A stretch of 64,000 nucleotides of DNA from JAHELQ01 sp965603365 (GTDB taxonomy: Bacteria; Acidobacteriota; Aminicenantia; UBA2199): positions 21,490 to 85,489 of the forward strand of contig CBFDCR010000013.1 in assembly GCA_965603365.1 (NCBI GenBank), read 5' to 3'. Below are positions 43,092 through 51,281 of the stretch, piece by piece. The notes below the pieces were generated by a model, which saw only the letters and a program-made list of their open reading frames with translations, was not told the origin of the DNA and made no database searches. The stretch's first letter is position 1. Each line of letters begins with the position of its first letter. Position numbers and translations under genes: made by a program.

Positions 43092-43120
43092 TTGATTTAT
43101 TTGACAAAATTTGTTATATT
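43092..43120 (+). promoter_or_regulatory. Promoter of the DUF507 pair (leaderless)
   Basis: TTGATT (43092-43097), a 17-bp spacer and TATATT (43115-43120). The ATG at 43127 is exactly seven bases after the -10 box and no Shine-Dalgarno sequence can fit, so the message should start at the AUG. A TTGACA at 43101 is too close to serve as the -35 box of this -10. Confidence 0.6.
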
Positions 43121-43126
43121 TAATCC

Positions 43127-43405
43127 ATGAGGTTGAATAAACAGCAGATCGAGCATCTGGCCTTTAGTATTGTTAAAGGACTGCTCAAAGAAGAATTGGT
43201 CATTAGCGAAGATCGCGAGAAAATGGTTCTTGAAGTGCAGGAACTGATATCCAGAGAACTGGAAAAGGAAGACGAACTGGACGAGAAGGTCAAGGAAATA
43301 CTCAAAGAGAAATTAAGTGAGATCAGAAATTCCAATATCGATTACTATGAAATGTTCAAAATGGTAAAGAGCAAGTTGGCGGAAAGGGAGGATATCGTAT
43401 TATGA
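43127..43405 (+). CDS. DUF507 family protein, first copy
   Basis: A 92-residue helical, charged protein (MRLNKQQIEHLAFSIVKGLL ... FKMVKSKLAEREDIVL) with the DUF507 pattern: N-terminal KxxxxHLA helix, central acidic helix and a C-terminal KxKLAxRxxIxL segment. The function of the family is unknown. Its end overlaps the second copy by four bases. It is probably transcribed without a leader. Confidence 0.8.
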   Translation: MRLNKQQIEHLAFSIVKGLLKEELVISEDREKMVLEVQELISRELEKEDELDEKVKEILKEKLSEIRNSNIDYYEMFKMVKSKLAEREDIVL

Positions 43406-43692
43406 GCCTAAAGCTATCCAGGAATAAGGTCAATCACCTGACACGGCTGGTCGTAAACTATATCGAAAATAACGAAGAAATAGACTATGTGGGAGACATC
43501 GGGGATATACGTTTAAGAGTATTCCATTTATTCATGGATGAGCTGAGGATGTACGAAGATATCGAGTTAAACGCAAAAGAGCGGATAAGCTCCCAGAAAA
43601 AGAATATACCGGAAGGCTCCAGGGAATGGGAAATTCTTTTCAGGAAATATTCGAACGAAGAACTGGAAAAATTGGGAAAGATTTGGGGTTAG
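43402..43692 (+). CDS. DUF507 family protein, second copy
   Basis: A 96-residue paralogue of the preceding protein (MSLKLSRNKVNHLTRLVVNY ... SREWEILFRKYSNEELEKLG). DUF507 genes commonly come in such tandem overlapping pairs (ATGA), so the two products probably form a heteromer. No catalytic motif is visible and the function is unknown. Confidence 0.8.
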   Translation: MSLKLSRNKVNHLTRLVVNYIENNEEIDYVGDIGDIRLRVFHLFMDELRMYEDIELNAKERISSQKKNIPEGSREWEILFRKYSNEELEKLGKIWG

Positions 43693-43798
43693 CTTTGTTA
43701 CCTGGATGCCGTAAAAGTCGGCAAAAACTTTGGCCATAATTCATTCGGTAGAAAAATTCACAAAAAATAAAATTTGTCGGGTTTTAGAAATTTTTCGG

Positions 43799-43827
43799 TT
43801 GTTTTTAAAATCTCATTATGTTAAGAT
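43799..43827 (+). promoter_or_regulatory. Candidate promoter of the nqr operon
   Basis: TTGTTT (43799-43804), a 17-bp spacer and TAAGAT (43822-43827), about 39 bp upstream of the chosen nqrA start and before an AAGGAA ribosome binding site. Confidence 0.45.
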
Positions 43828-43865
43828 TGTCAATTAAAATTTCAAAATTAAGGAATAGTCAAAAC

Positions 43866-45215
43866 ATGGGACTGACAAAGATTAAGAAGGGTTTGGATGT
43901 TCCGATCGGCGGGGATCCCGAACAAGTCATTTATGAAGGCAAAGCGCCAAAAAAAGTTGCCCTCATCGGTTACGACTATGTGGGGATGAAACCTAAGCTT
44001 GAGGTGGCCGTCGGCGACCGGGTGAAACTGGGGCAGTTGTTATTTACGGACAAAAAAATGCCGGCCGTGAAGTACACCTCCCCGGGGAGCGGGAAAATCG
44101 CTGCCATCAATCGAGGACCCAAGCGGGTGTTTGAATCGATCGTGATCGAACTGGCAGGCAGCGGCGAGATCGCCTTTAAGTCTTACGATGAGAAAAAACT
44201 GAAAGATCTTAGCGCCGACCAGGTACGGACACTGTTGATCGACTCCGGTTTGTGGACCTCCTTGCGGGCCCGTCCCTTTGGCAAAGTGGCCGATCCCGAA
44301 GCCTCACCCCACTCTATTTTCGTGACCGCTGTGGACACCAATCCCCACGCCCCGAATATCGAAACCGTTCTTCAACAGAAAGAAAAAGACTTTTCCAACG
44401 GCCTGGTCGTCATTTCCAGGCTGACCGAGGGAAAATTTTTCCTGTGCAAAGCCACCGGCACCGCCATTCCCACCGCAGAAACAGACTCCCTGTCGGTGGA
44501 GGAATTTTCCGGCCCCCATCCCGCCGGAAATGTGGGCACCCATATCCATTTCCTGGATCCCGTGCACCGCGGCAAGACGGTATGGCACATCAACGCCCAG
44601 GATGTGGCGGCAGTGGGAAAGCTGTTTACCAGCGGAAAGATCTCCGTTGAGCGCATCATATCCCTGGCAGGACCGGCCGTTAAAAAGCCGCGATTGTTAA
44701 AAACACGGATCGGTGTCTCCATTCCGGAACTGACGGAAGGGGAACTCGATGACGGCGAAATCCGGGCCATTTCCGGTTCCGTTCTTTCCGGCAGAATCGC
44801 CGCCGGGGCTGTGGAATTTTTGGGACGCTATCATCAACAGGTCTCCGCTCTGGCAGAAGGGAGAAAAAGAAGATTCTTCGGCTGGCTGAGTCCGGGCCTG
44901 AAATTTTTCTCCCTGAAAAGGATCCTTCTTTCCAACTGGCTGCCGAAAAAGAACTATGAGTTTACCACCAACTTTCACGGCGGGCATCGCGCCATATTCC
45001 CGATCGGCAGTTACGAACAAGTCATGCCTCTCGATATCTTGCCCACATTCTTGCTGCGGTCGCTGATTGTCGACGATATCGAAGAGGCCGAAAAACTCGG
45101 CTGTCTGGAACTGGTCGAAGAGGATCTGGCCTTATGCACCCTTGTCTCACCGGCCAAAGCAGAATACGGTGAAGCATTGAGACGAAATTTAACCATAATA
45201 GAAAAGGAAGGATAA
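43866..45215 (+). CDS. nqrA: Na+-translocating NADH:quinone reductase subunit A
   Basis: A 449-residue protein from the ATG at 43866 (MGLTKIKKGLDVPI, the normal NqrA N-terminus; AAGGAA upstream). An in-frame ATG at 43818 adds 16 residues with no support. Features are GDRVKLGQLLFTDKKMPAVK, YTSPGSGKIAAINRGPKRVF and GPHPAGNVGTHIHFLDPVHR, a Zn/quinone-site-like stretch typical of NqrA, and late TNFHGGHRAIFPIGSYEQVM. NqrA is the cytoplasmic quinone-side subunit. The stop overlaps nqrB by one base. Confidence 0.95.
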   Translation: MGLTKIKKGLDVPIGGDPEQVIYEGKAPKKVALIGYDYVGMKPKLEVAVGDRVKLGQLLFTDKKMPAVKYTSPGSGKIAAINRGPKRVFESIVIELAGSGEIAFKSYDEKKLKDLSADQVRTLLIDSGLWTSLRARPFGKVADPEASPHSIFVTAVDTNPHAPNIETVLQQKEKDFSNGLVVISRLTEGKFFLCKATGTAIPTAETDSLSVEEFSGPHPAGNVGTHIHFLDPVHRGKTVWHINAQDVAAVGKLFTSGKISVERIISLAGPAVKKPRLLKTRIGVSIPELTEGELDDGEIRAISGSVLSGRIAAGAVEFLGRYHQQVSALAEGRKRRFFGWLSPGLKFFSLKRILLSNWLPKKNYEFTTNFHGGHRAIFPIGSYEQVMPLDILPTFLLRSLIVDDIEEAEKLGCLELVEEDLALCTLVSPAKAEYGEALRRNLTIIEKEG

Positions 45216-46417
45216 TGAAACTTCTAAGAAAATTCCTGGACAAGCATGGTAAACTGTATGAGAAGGGCGGCAAATTAGAGAAGTTGTATTATCTTTATGA
45301 GGTCCTTGACAGTTTCTTCTATACCTCCGGGAAAGTGACTCCCGGCCCAACCCACATCCGCGATGCCATGGATTACAAACGAATGATGATGACCGTCATA
45401 TACGCGCTGATCCCGGCTGTTCTCATAGCTCTCTACAATACCGGGTTACAGGTCAATCTTGTGCTGGCAAAACTGGGGAACGCATCTGTCGAAGGCTGGA
45501 GGATGAAGGTGATCTCCGGCCTGGGTATCGGTTTTGACCCCGGCAATATTTTCGCCAACCTGATCCACGGTTTACTCTATTTCTTACCGGTCTATATTGT
45601 CACTCTGGCGGCCGGTGGATTCTGGGAAGTCCTTTTCGCCTGTGTCAGAAAGCATGAAGTCCACGAAGGCTTCCTGGTCACCAGTTTGCTGTTTCCCTTA
45701 ATCCTGCCGCCCACCATCCCGCTGTGGCAGGTGGCCCTGGGCATCTCCTTCGGCGTGGTCATCGGCAAGGAAGTATTCGGCGGAGTGGGCATGAATATTT
45801 TAAACCCCGCCCTGACAGGTCGGGCCTTTCTCTTCTTTGCCTACCCGGCACAGATCTCCGGCGATGCCGTCTGGGTGGCGGTGGACGGTTTCAGCCGGGC
45901 CACCCCTTTGGCGGAACTGGCAGATCCATTGATGAAGCTGTCCGTATCTTTTAAAGATGCCTTCCTGGGGCTTATTCCCGGTTCCATGGGGGAGACCTCG
46001 GTACTGGCCTGCCTGATCGGTGCCGTTATCCTGATTGCCACCGGCATCGGTTCCTGGAGAATCATGGCCAGTATAATGGCGGGGATGGTCGGTCTGTCGC
46101 TGCTATTCAACTTGATCGGCAGCAGCACCAATCCGATGTTCGCCGTTTCACCGCTGTGGCACCTGGTTTTAGGGGGCTTTGCCTTCGGCACCGTCTTCAT
46201 GGCCACCGACCCGGTCAGTGCCGCAGTCACCAGACCGGGACAATATATCTATGGCCTGCTGATCGGTTTTCTGGTGGTGCTGATCCGGGTGATCAACCCG
46301 GCATTTCCCGAAGGCATGATGCTGGCCATCCTGTTCGGCAATATATGTGCCCCTCTCATCGATAGAATCTTCATCAACGCAAATATAAAGAGGAGGTTGC
46401 TCCGAAATGTCCAATGA
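45215..46417 (+). CDS. nqrB: NQR subunit B, covalent flavoprotein
   Basis: A 400-residue, multi-helix membrane protein homologous to RnfD. Motifs are DAMDYKRMMMTVIYALIPA, GGVGMNILNPALTGRAFLFF and the covalent-FMN motif GFSRATPLAEL (Thr is the attachment site). The conserved Gly-rich helix GGFAFGTVFMATDPVSAAVT is present. NqrB holds FMN and riboflavin and forms the Na+ path. Confidence 0.96.
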   Translation: MKLLRKFLDKHGKLYEKGGKLEKLYYLYEVLDSFFYTSGKVTPGPTHIRDAMDYKRMMMTVIYALIPAVLIALYNTGLQVNLVLAKLGNASVEGWRMKVISGLGIGFDPGNIFANLIHGLLYFLPVYIVTLAAGGFWEVLFACVRKHEVHEGFLVTSLLFPLILPPTIPLWQVALGISFGVVIGKEVFGGVGMNILNPALTGRAFLFFAYPAQISGDAVWVAVDGFSRATPLAELADPLMKLSVSFKDAFLGLIPGSMGETSVLACLIGAVILIATGIGSWRIMASIMAGMVGLSLLFNLIGSSTNPMFAVSPLWHLVLGGFAFGTVFMATDPVSAAVTRPGQYIYGLLIGFLVVLIRVINPAFPEGMMLAILFGNICAPLIDRIFINANIKRRLLRNVQ

Positions 46418-47204
46418 TACGGTAGGAAAAACCATTGTGGTGGCACTGGGCGTCTGTTTTGTCTGGTCGTTATTGGTCTCTACGGCCGCAATCACCCTGC
46501 AGCCCCGGCAGGAACGGAACAAGAGGTTGGAAAAAATCAAAAATATATTGATGGTGGGAAACCTGTATAAAGATGGCAAAAATGTGGAAAAAATCTTTAA
46601 AGAAAAGATCACTCCTGCCATCATAGACCTGACTACCGGAAACCCGCTCCCCGACGATCAACAAAAAGGCGTGCTGGAACCGGCCAACTATGAGATCAAA
46701 GAGGTGGCCAAACACCCCGAATACAGCCAGGCCATACCCGGCAATGAAGATATCGCCGGCATTAAACGGAAACCCAGGTATGCGCTCGTTTACTATATCA
46801 GGGAAAACAACGAAGTCAGCAAGGTCATCATCCCGGTTTTCGGTAAGGGACTGTGGTCTACCCTGTACGGATTTCTGGCACTGGATAAGGATCTGAAGAC
46901 CATCCGGGGAATTACCTTTTATGAACACGGGGAGACCCCCGGACTGGGCGGAGAAATCGACAATCCGAGATGGAAGTCCCTGTGGGACGGTAAACTCGCC
47001 TTTGATGAAAATTGGGACCTCAAAATCGAAGTCATCAAGGGCGAGGTGGACACCACCAGGCCTGAAGCGAAGTACAAAGTAGACGGGCTTTCCGGCTCCA
47101 CCCTGACCACCCGGGGCGTCGATAACCTGGTCAGGTTCTGGCTCGGCGATAAGGGCTACGGCCATTTTTTAAAGAAACTCAGGGAGGAATTAATCCATGG
47201 GTAA
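46407..47204 (+). CDS. nqrC: NQR subunit C, covalent flavoprotein
   Basis: A 265-residue protein with one N-terminal helix (ALGVCFVWSLLVSTAAIT) and a periplasmic FMN domain. It has ITFYEHGETPGLGGEIDN and the attachment motif VDGLSGSTLTTRGVDN; the Thr in SGSTLT is flavinylated by ApbE. It overlaps nqrB by 11 bp and nqrD by eight. Confidence 0.96.
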   Translation: MSNDTVGKTIVVALGVCFVWSLLVSTAAITLQPRQERNKRLEKIKNILMVGNLYKDGKNVEKIFKEKITPAIIDLTTGNPLPDDQQKGVLEPANYEIKEVAKHPEYSQAIPGNEDIAGIKRKPRYALVYYIRENNEVSKVIIPVFGKGLWSTLYGFLALDKDLKTIRGITFYEHGETPGLGGEIDNPRWKSLWDGKLAFDENWDLKIEVIKGEVDTTRPEAKYKVDGLSGSTLTTRGVDNLVRFWLGDKGYGHFLKKLREELIHG

Positions 47205-47817
47205 ATATAGAAAAATTTTATTCGACCCGATCTTTGAAAACAATCCCATTGCCCTGGGAGTATTGGGCATATGTTCGGCTCTGGCGGTGACGTCAAAGCT
47301 GGAGACCTCCATCGTGATGTCCCTGGCGGTGATATTTGTGGTTGCCTTCTCCAATTTGTCGATCAGCCTGATCAGAAACCACATCCCCACCAACATCCGC
47401 ATCATTGTGGAGATGACCATCATCGCCTCCCTGGTGATTATTGCCGACCAGATCATCAAGGCCTTTCTCTTTGATGTCAGTAAACAGTTGTCGGTATACG
47501 TAGGCTTGATCATTACCAATTGTATCATTATGGGAAGGGCCGAGGCCTATGCCTTGCAAAATCCCCCCTGGCAGAGCTTCTTAGACGGTGTCGGCAACGG
47601 TCTGGGTTACACCTTTATCTTGATCGCCGTCGGTTTCGTCCGGGAACTGTTCGGTTCAGGCAAATTGCTGGGCTATACCATTTTGCCCCTCAACACCGAA
47701 GGGGGATGGTACATGTCCAACGGCATGCTGCTCACCCCTGCCAGTGCGTTCTTCTTGATCGGCTTTATCATCTGGGGCATCCGTACCTTTAAGAAAGATC
47801 AAATCGAAGAGGAATAA
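47197..47817 (+). CDS. nqrD: NQR subunit D
   Basis: A 206-residue, six-helix membrane protein of the RnfE/NqrD family: NPIALGVLGICSALAVTSKL and VGLIITNCIIMGRAEAYALQ hold the two half-site cysteines of the membrane [2Fe-2S] centre shared with NqrE. Coupled to nqrC by overlap. Confidence 0.96.
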   Translation: MGKYRKILFDPIFENNPIALGVLGICSALAVTSKLETSIVMSLAVIFVVAFSNLSISLIRNHIPTNIRIIVEMTIIASLVIIADQIIKAFLFDVSKQLSVYVGLIITNCIIMGRAEAYALQNPPWQSFLDGVGNGLGYTFILIAVGFVRELFGSGKLLGYTILPLNTEGGWYMSNGMLLTPASAFFLIGFIIWGIRTFKKDQIEEE

Positions 47818-47820
47818 AAA

Positions 47821-48432
47821 ATGTTGGAATATTATCTGAGCCTGTTTGTGAAATCGGTCTTTATTGAAAATATCGCCCTGGCGCTTTTCTTAGGAATGTG
47901 TACATTCCTGGCGGTTTCCCGAAGGCTAGAGACCGCCACCGGCCTGGGTATTGCCGTGATCGTGGTGCAAACCATCACCGTACCGGTGAACAACCTGATC
48001 TACCACAATTTCCTGAAAAAAGGAGCCTTGAGTTGGCTGGGGCTCTCCAACGTAGACCTGACATTCCTGGGATTGATCACCTACATCGGCGTCATCGCCG
48101 CCATGGTGCAGATACTGGAGATGGCCCTGGACAAGTATTTCCCCAAACTCTACAATGCCCTGGGTATCTTCTTGCCTTTGATTACCGTCAACTGCGCCAT
48201 TTTGGGCGGCTCGCTCTTTATGGTAGAGCGGGGATACAATTTCCCGGAGAGTGTCGTGTTTGGACTGGGTTCCGGTACCGGCTGGGCACTGGCCATCATC
48301 GTCCTGGCGGGAATTCGGGAACGGATGAAGTACAGCAATGTCCCATCAGCCTTGAGGGGCCTGGGGATTACTTTTATTATCGTCGGCCTGATGGCCATGG
48401 CCTTCATGCTGTTTTCCGGAATTCAGCTTTAA
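47821..48432 (+). CDS. nqrE: NQR subunit E
   Basis: A 203-residue, six-helix membrane protein of the RnfA/NqrE family, with FIENIALALFLGMCTFLAVS and LPLITVNCAILGGSLFMVER providing the partner cysteines. It starts three bases after nqrD. A 56-bp gap with little structure follows before nqrF. Confidence 0.96.
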   Translation: MLEYYLSLFVKSVFIENIALALFLGMCTFLAVSRRLETATGLGIAVIVVQTITVPVNNLIYHNFLKKGALSWLGLSNVDLTFLGLITYIGVIAAMVQILEMALDKYFPKLYNALGIFLPLITVNCAILGGSLFMVERGYNFPESVVFGLGSGTGWALAIIVLAGIRERMKYSNVPSALRGLGITFIIVGLMAMAFMLFSGIQL

Positions 48433-48488
48433 AAAATCAAAAAAATGAATAAAAATTATAAGAGAAAAGAAATGATGAGGATAGCCCC

Positions 48489-49724
48489 ATGAGTGGAATA
48501 GGTTTGATTTTACTTGGTGTCGTGATGTTCACCTTTATTGTGTTGGCCCTGGTATTCTTCATTTTAATGGCCCGATCCAGGCTGGTGGCCATCGGCAATG
48601 TGGATATCTTAATCAACGAAGATCCCGACAAGAGTCTGACTGTGCCGGTGGGCGGCAAGCTGATGAATGCCCTGGCGGCCTACAAAATTTTTGTCCCCTC
48701 CGCCTGCGGCGGCGGCGGGACCTGTGGTACCTGCAAGATAAAAATATTTGAAGGGGGCGGCGACATCCTGCCCACCGAGCGTTCCCAGGTCAACCGCCGG
48801 GAAGCCCGTGAAAGCGTACGCCTGGCCTGCCAGGTACCGGTGAAATGGGACATGAAAATCGAGATCCCCCCCGAGATATTCGATGTCAAAAAGTGGGAAT
48901 GTACGGTGCGCTCCAATCACAATGTAGCCACTTTCATAAAGGAACTGCTGCTGGAATTGCCCGCCGGCGAGGACGTCAAATTCCGGGCCGGCGGTTACAT
49001 CCAGATCGAGGCACCGCCCCACAAAGTGCCTTACAAAGACTTTAACGTCGAAGACAAATACAGACCCGACTGGGATAAATTCAACCTGTGGCGCTATGAG
49101 TCCATAGTCGATGAGCCCATTGTCCGGGCCTACTCCATGGCCAACTACCCGGAGGAGAAGGGTATTATCATGCTCAACGTCAGGATCGCTTCTCCGCCGC
49201 CCAACAAGCCCAATGTACCCCCCGGCCAGATGTCCTCCTATATTTTTAATTTAAAACCCGGCGACAAAGTCACCATCTCGGGCCCCTACGGCGAATTTTT
49301 TGCCAAAGACACCGGCAACGAGATGGTCTTCGTAGGCGGCGGTGCCGGCATGGCCCCCATGCGCTCCCATATCTTCGACCAGTTAAAGCGCGTCAAGAGC
49401 GATCGCAAAATTACCTTCTGGTACGGCGCCCGAAGTTTGCAGGAAATGTTTTACGAAGAGGATTTCAATAAACTCCAGGAAGAAAACAAAAACTTCAAAT
49501 GGTATGTGGCCCTGTCCGAACCCCTTCCGGAAGACAACTGGGATGGGCCCACCGGCTTTATCCACCAGGTGCTCCACAACATGTACCTCAAGGACCATCC
49601 GGCCCCCGAAGATTGTGAATATTACCTGTGCGGTCCCCCGCTGATGAACGCCGCCTGTTTGAAGTTGTTTGATGATCTGGGAGTGGAACCGGAAAACGTC
49701 ATGTTTGACGATTTCGGCGGGTAA
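48489..49724 (+). CDS. nqrF: NQR subunit F, NADH dehydrogenase
   Basis: A 411-residue protein. An N-terminal membrane helix is followed by a [2Fe-2S] ferredoxin domain (SACGGGGTCGTCKIKIFEGG, then LACQVPVKWD for the fourth Cys). The FAD/NADH reductase domain has RAYSMANYPEEKG (FAD), VFVGGGAGMAPMRSH (NAD ribose/pyrophosphate), WYGARSLQEMFYEEDF and CEYYLCGPPLMNAACLKLFD. It oxidises NADH and feeds NqrC/B. The stop overlaps apbE by one base (TAATG). Confidence 0.97.
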   Translation: MSGIGLILLGVVMFTFIVLALVFFILMARSRLVAIGNVDILINEDPDKSLTVPVGGKLMNALAAYKIFVPSACGGGGTCGTCKIKIFEGGGDILPTERSQVNRREARESVRLACQVPVKWDMKIEIPPEIFDVKKWECTVRSNHNVATFIKELLLELPAGEDVKFRAGGYIQIEAPPHKVPYKDFNVEDKYRPDWDKFNLWRYESIVDEPIVRAYSMANYPEEKGIIMLNVRIASPPPNKPNVPPGQMSSYIFNLKPGDKVTISGPYGEFFAKDTGNEMVFVGGGAGMAPMRSHIFDQLKRVKSDRKITFWYGARSLQEMFYEEDFNKLQEENKNFKWYVALSEPLPEDNWDGPTGFIHQVLHNMYLKDHPAPEDCEYYLCGPPLMNAACLKLFDDLGVEPENVMFDDFGG

Positions 49725-50800
49725 TGAAAGTGGTCAGGGGATCAAGGGGCCAACCGACCACCGGATCATTAACATCCATATCTATAATTCTAATTGTATC
49801 ACTAATTTTGGCAAGCTGCTCCGGGGTTAAGCAAAAAGAAGATCCGATTATCCTGAACGGCCTCACCATGGGCACCACCTACTCTATCAAAGTAGCCGGT
49901 GTCAAAAAATCGCAATACGACCCGGCTGCGTTACAATCCGGCATCGATGAAGTCCTGAAAAAGGTCAACCAACAGATGTCCATGTATATTTCGGATTCGG
50001 AGATTTCCCGCTTTAACCGCTCCCGGACAACCGGTTGGTTTGAAATTTCTGCCGGTACCGCCCTGGTTCTGGACACCGCCCTGGCGGTGAGCCGCCAGTC
50101 AAACGGTGCCTTCGACATCACCGTCGGCCCCTTGATCAACCTCTGGGGTTTCGGCCTCAAGCGGCAGGAAGAGATTCCTGACGAGACTGCCATCAAAGAG
50201 GCATTAGAAAAGATTGGCTATCGACACCTGTCGGTGCGCCTCAATCCCCCGGCCGTAAAAAAGGCCCTACCAAAACTGTACTGCGATCTATCGGCCATTG
50301 CCAAAGGCTACGGCGTGGATCGGGTGACAAAATTTCTCGAATCTAAGGGGATCGTCCGCTACATGGTGGAGATCGGCGGCGAAGTCCGCACCAGGGGTAA
50401 AAACCCGCAAAACCGGTGGTGGCGCATCGGCATTGTCTCTCCCAATCGTTCCTTCGGTCTGCAAAAAATCGTACACCTTAAAGATATCGCCATGGCCACC
50501 TCCGGTGACTACCGCAACTATTTTGAAAAGGACGGCGTCCGTTACTCCCACACCATCGATCCCCGTACCGGCCGGCCCATTACCCACCCCCTGGCTTCGG
50601 TCACAGTGATTCATCCCTCCTGCACCATGGCCGATGCCCTGGCCACCGCCATCGACGTCCTGGGCCCCGAAAAAGGCTATGACCTGGCCATCCGGCATAA
50701 TCTGCCGGCCTACTTCATCATCCGCCGGGACAATGGCTTTGTAGACAAAATGACCCCCCAATTCCAGAAGTTCCTGCAAAATAACGACAATATGCCTTGA
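49724..50800 (+). CDS. apbE: FAD:protein FMN transferase ApbE, lipoprotein
   Basis: A 358-residue protein with a lipoprotein signal (lipobox LILASC, Cys near residue 32), then the ApbE fold: NGLTMGTTYSIKV, GAFDITVGPLINLWGFG, DLSAIAKGYGVDRVTKFLES and MVEIGGEVRTRGKNPQ, with the Mg/FAD-binding HTIDPRTGRPITHPLASVTV. It transfers FMN from FAD to Thr residues of NqrB and NqrC, and by motif also RnfD and RnfG. It is translationally coupled to nqrF. Confidence 0.95.
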   Translation: MKVVRGSRGQPTTGSLTSISIILIVSLILASCSGVKQKEDPIILNGLTMGTTYSIKVAGVKKSQYDPAALQSGIDEVLKKVNQQMSMYISDSEISRFNRSRTTGWFEISAGTALVLDTALAVSRQSNGAFDITVGPLINLWGFGLKRQEEIPDETAIKEALEKIGYRHLSVRLNPPAVKKALPKLYCDLSAIAKGYGVDRVTKFLESKGIVRYMVEIGGEVRTRGKNPQNRWWRIGIVSPNRSFGLQKIVHLKDIAMATSGDYRNYFEKDGVRYSHTIDPRTGRPITHPLASVTVIHPSCTMADALATAIDVLGPEKGYDLAIRHNLPAYFIIRRDNGFVDKMTPQFQKFLQNNDNMP

Positions 50801-50837
50801 AATCAGATGAAAATGGTTATATAATCAAGGGGAACAT

Positions 50838-50910
50838 GCGCCTGTAGCTCAACGGATAGAGCGTTTGACTACGAATCAAAAGGTTGGGGGTTCGAGTCCC
50901 TCCAGGCGCG
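50838..50910 (+). tRNA. tRNA-Arg (anticodon ACG)
   Basis: A 73-nt cloverleaf: acceptor arms 50838-50844 and 50903-50909 with discriminator G910, D arm GCTC/GAGC, anticodon stem TTTGA/TCAAA with loop CTACGAA (anticodon ACG at 50871-50873), and T arm GGGGG/CCCTC around TTCGAGT. CCA is not encoded. The 3' end faces an integrase module, so the gene probably serves as an attachment site. Confidence 0.95.
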
Positions 50911-51125
50911 CTTTTATTATCAAGGGTTTCCGGCTCACCCCTTCCCGCTACCCCCCATTTTGGTGACCAAATAGTGACCACCTCGATCCAACATACTTGA
51001 TAACAGCGGTTTTCCAGACCTCCGTTTTTCTCCCGAATTCTTGCCATCTCTCGTTTTCTCTCTTTTTCTTTCATTTCCTTCGATTTTTGAATCTGTATTG
51101 ACAAAAACAATTGTTCTCCGGTCTC

Positions 51126-51147
51126 CGGCGTTCTTTGCCGTTTTTTT
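51126..51147 (+). terminator. Weak rho-independent-like terminator
   Basis: CGGC (51126-51129) pairs with GCCG (51137-51140), followed by seven T. The stem is only four pairs, so efficiency would be low. Confidence 0.35.
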
Positions 51148-51247
51148 GTGGTTTTGTGACGGAAAGTGTTTATATAAAAGGGTTTAGGGGGACATGTTTA
51201 TTTTTTGTCGGTGTTTTTTGATTGTGTGATAGATGGAATCCTGTTTG

Positions 51248-51276
51248 TTGACAAAATGAATAAAAAATACTATTAT
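51248..51276 (+). promoter_or_regulatory. Promoter of the integrase module (leaderless)
   Basis: A perfect TTGACA (51248-51253), a 17-bp spacer and TATTAT (51271-51276). The ATG at 51282 is six bases after the -10 box. Confidence 0.7.
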
Positions 51277-51281
51277 TGGAT

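Noticed and set aside
43101..43120. TTGACA at 43101 as the -35 box of the DUF507 promoter
   Set aside because: The spacer to TATATT would be only 8 bp; TTGATT at 43092 gives 17 bp.
50817..51110. Minus-strand ORF of 97 codons containing GGTRTPNLLIRSQTLYPLSY
   Set aside because: This is the well-known false translation across a tRNA gene and its flank; it overlaps tRNA-Arg antisense and has no start signal.
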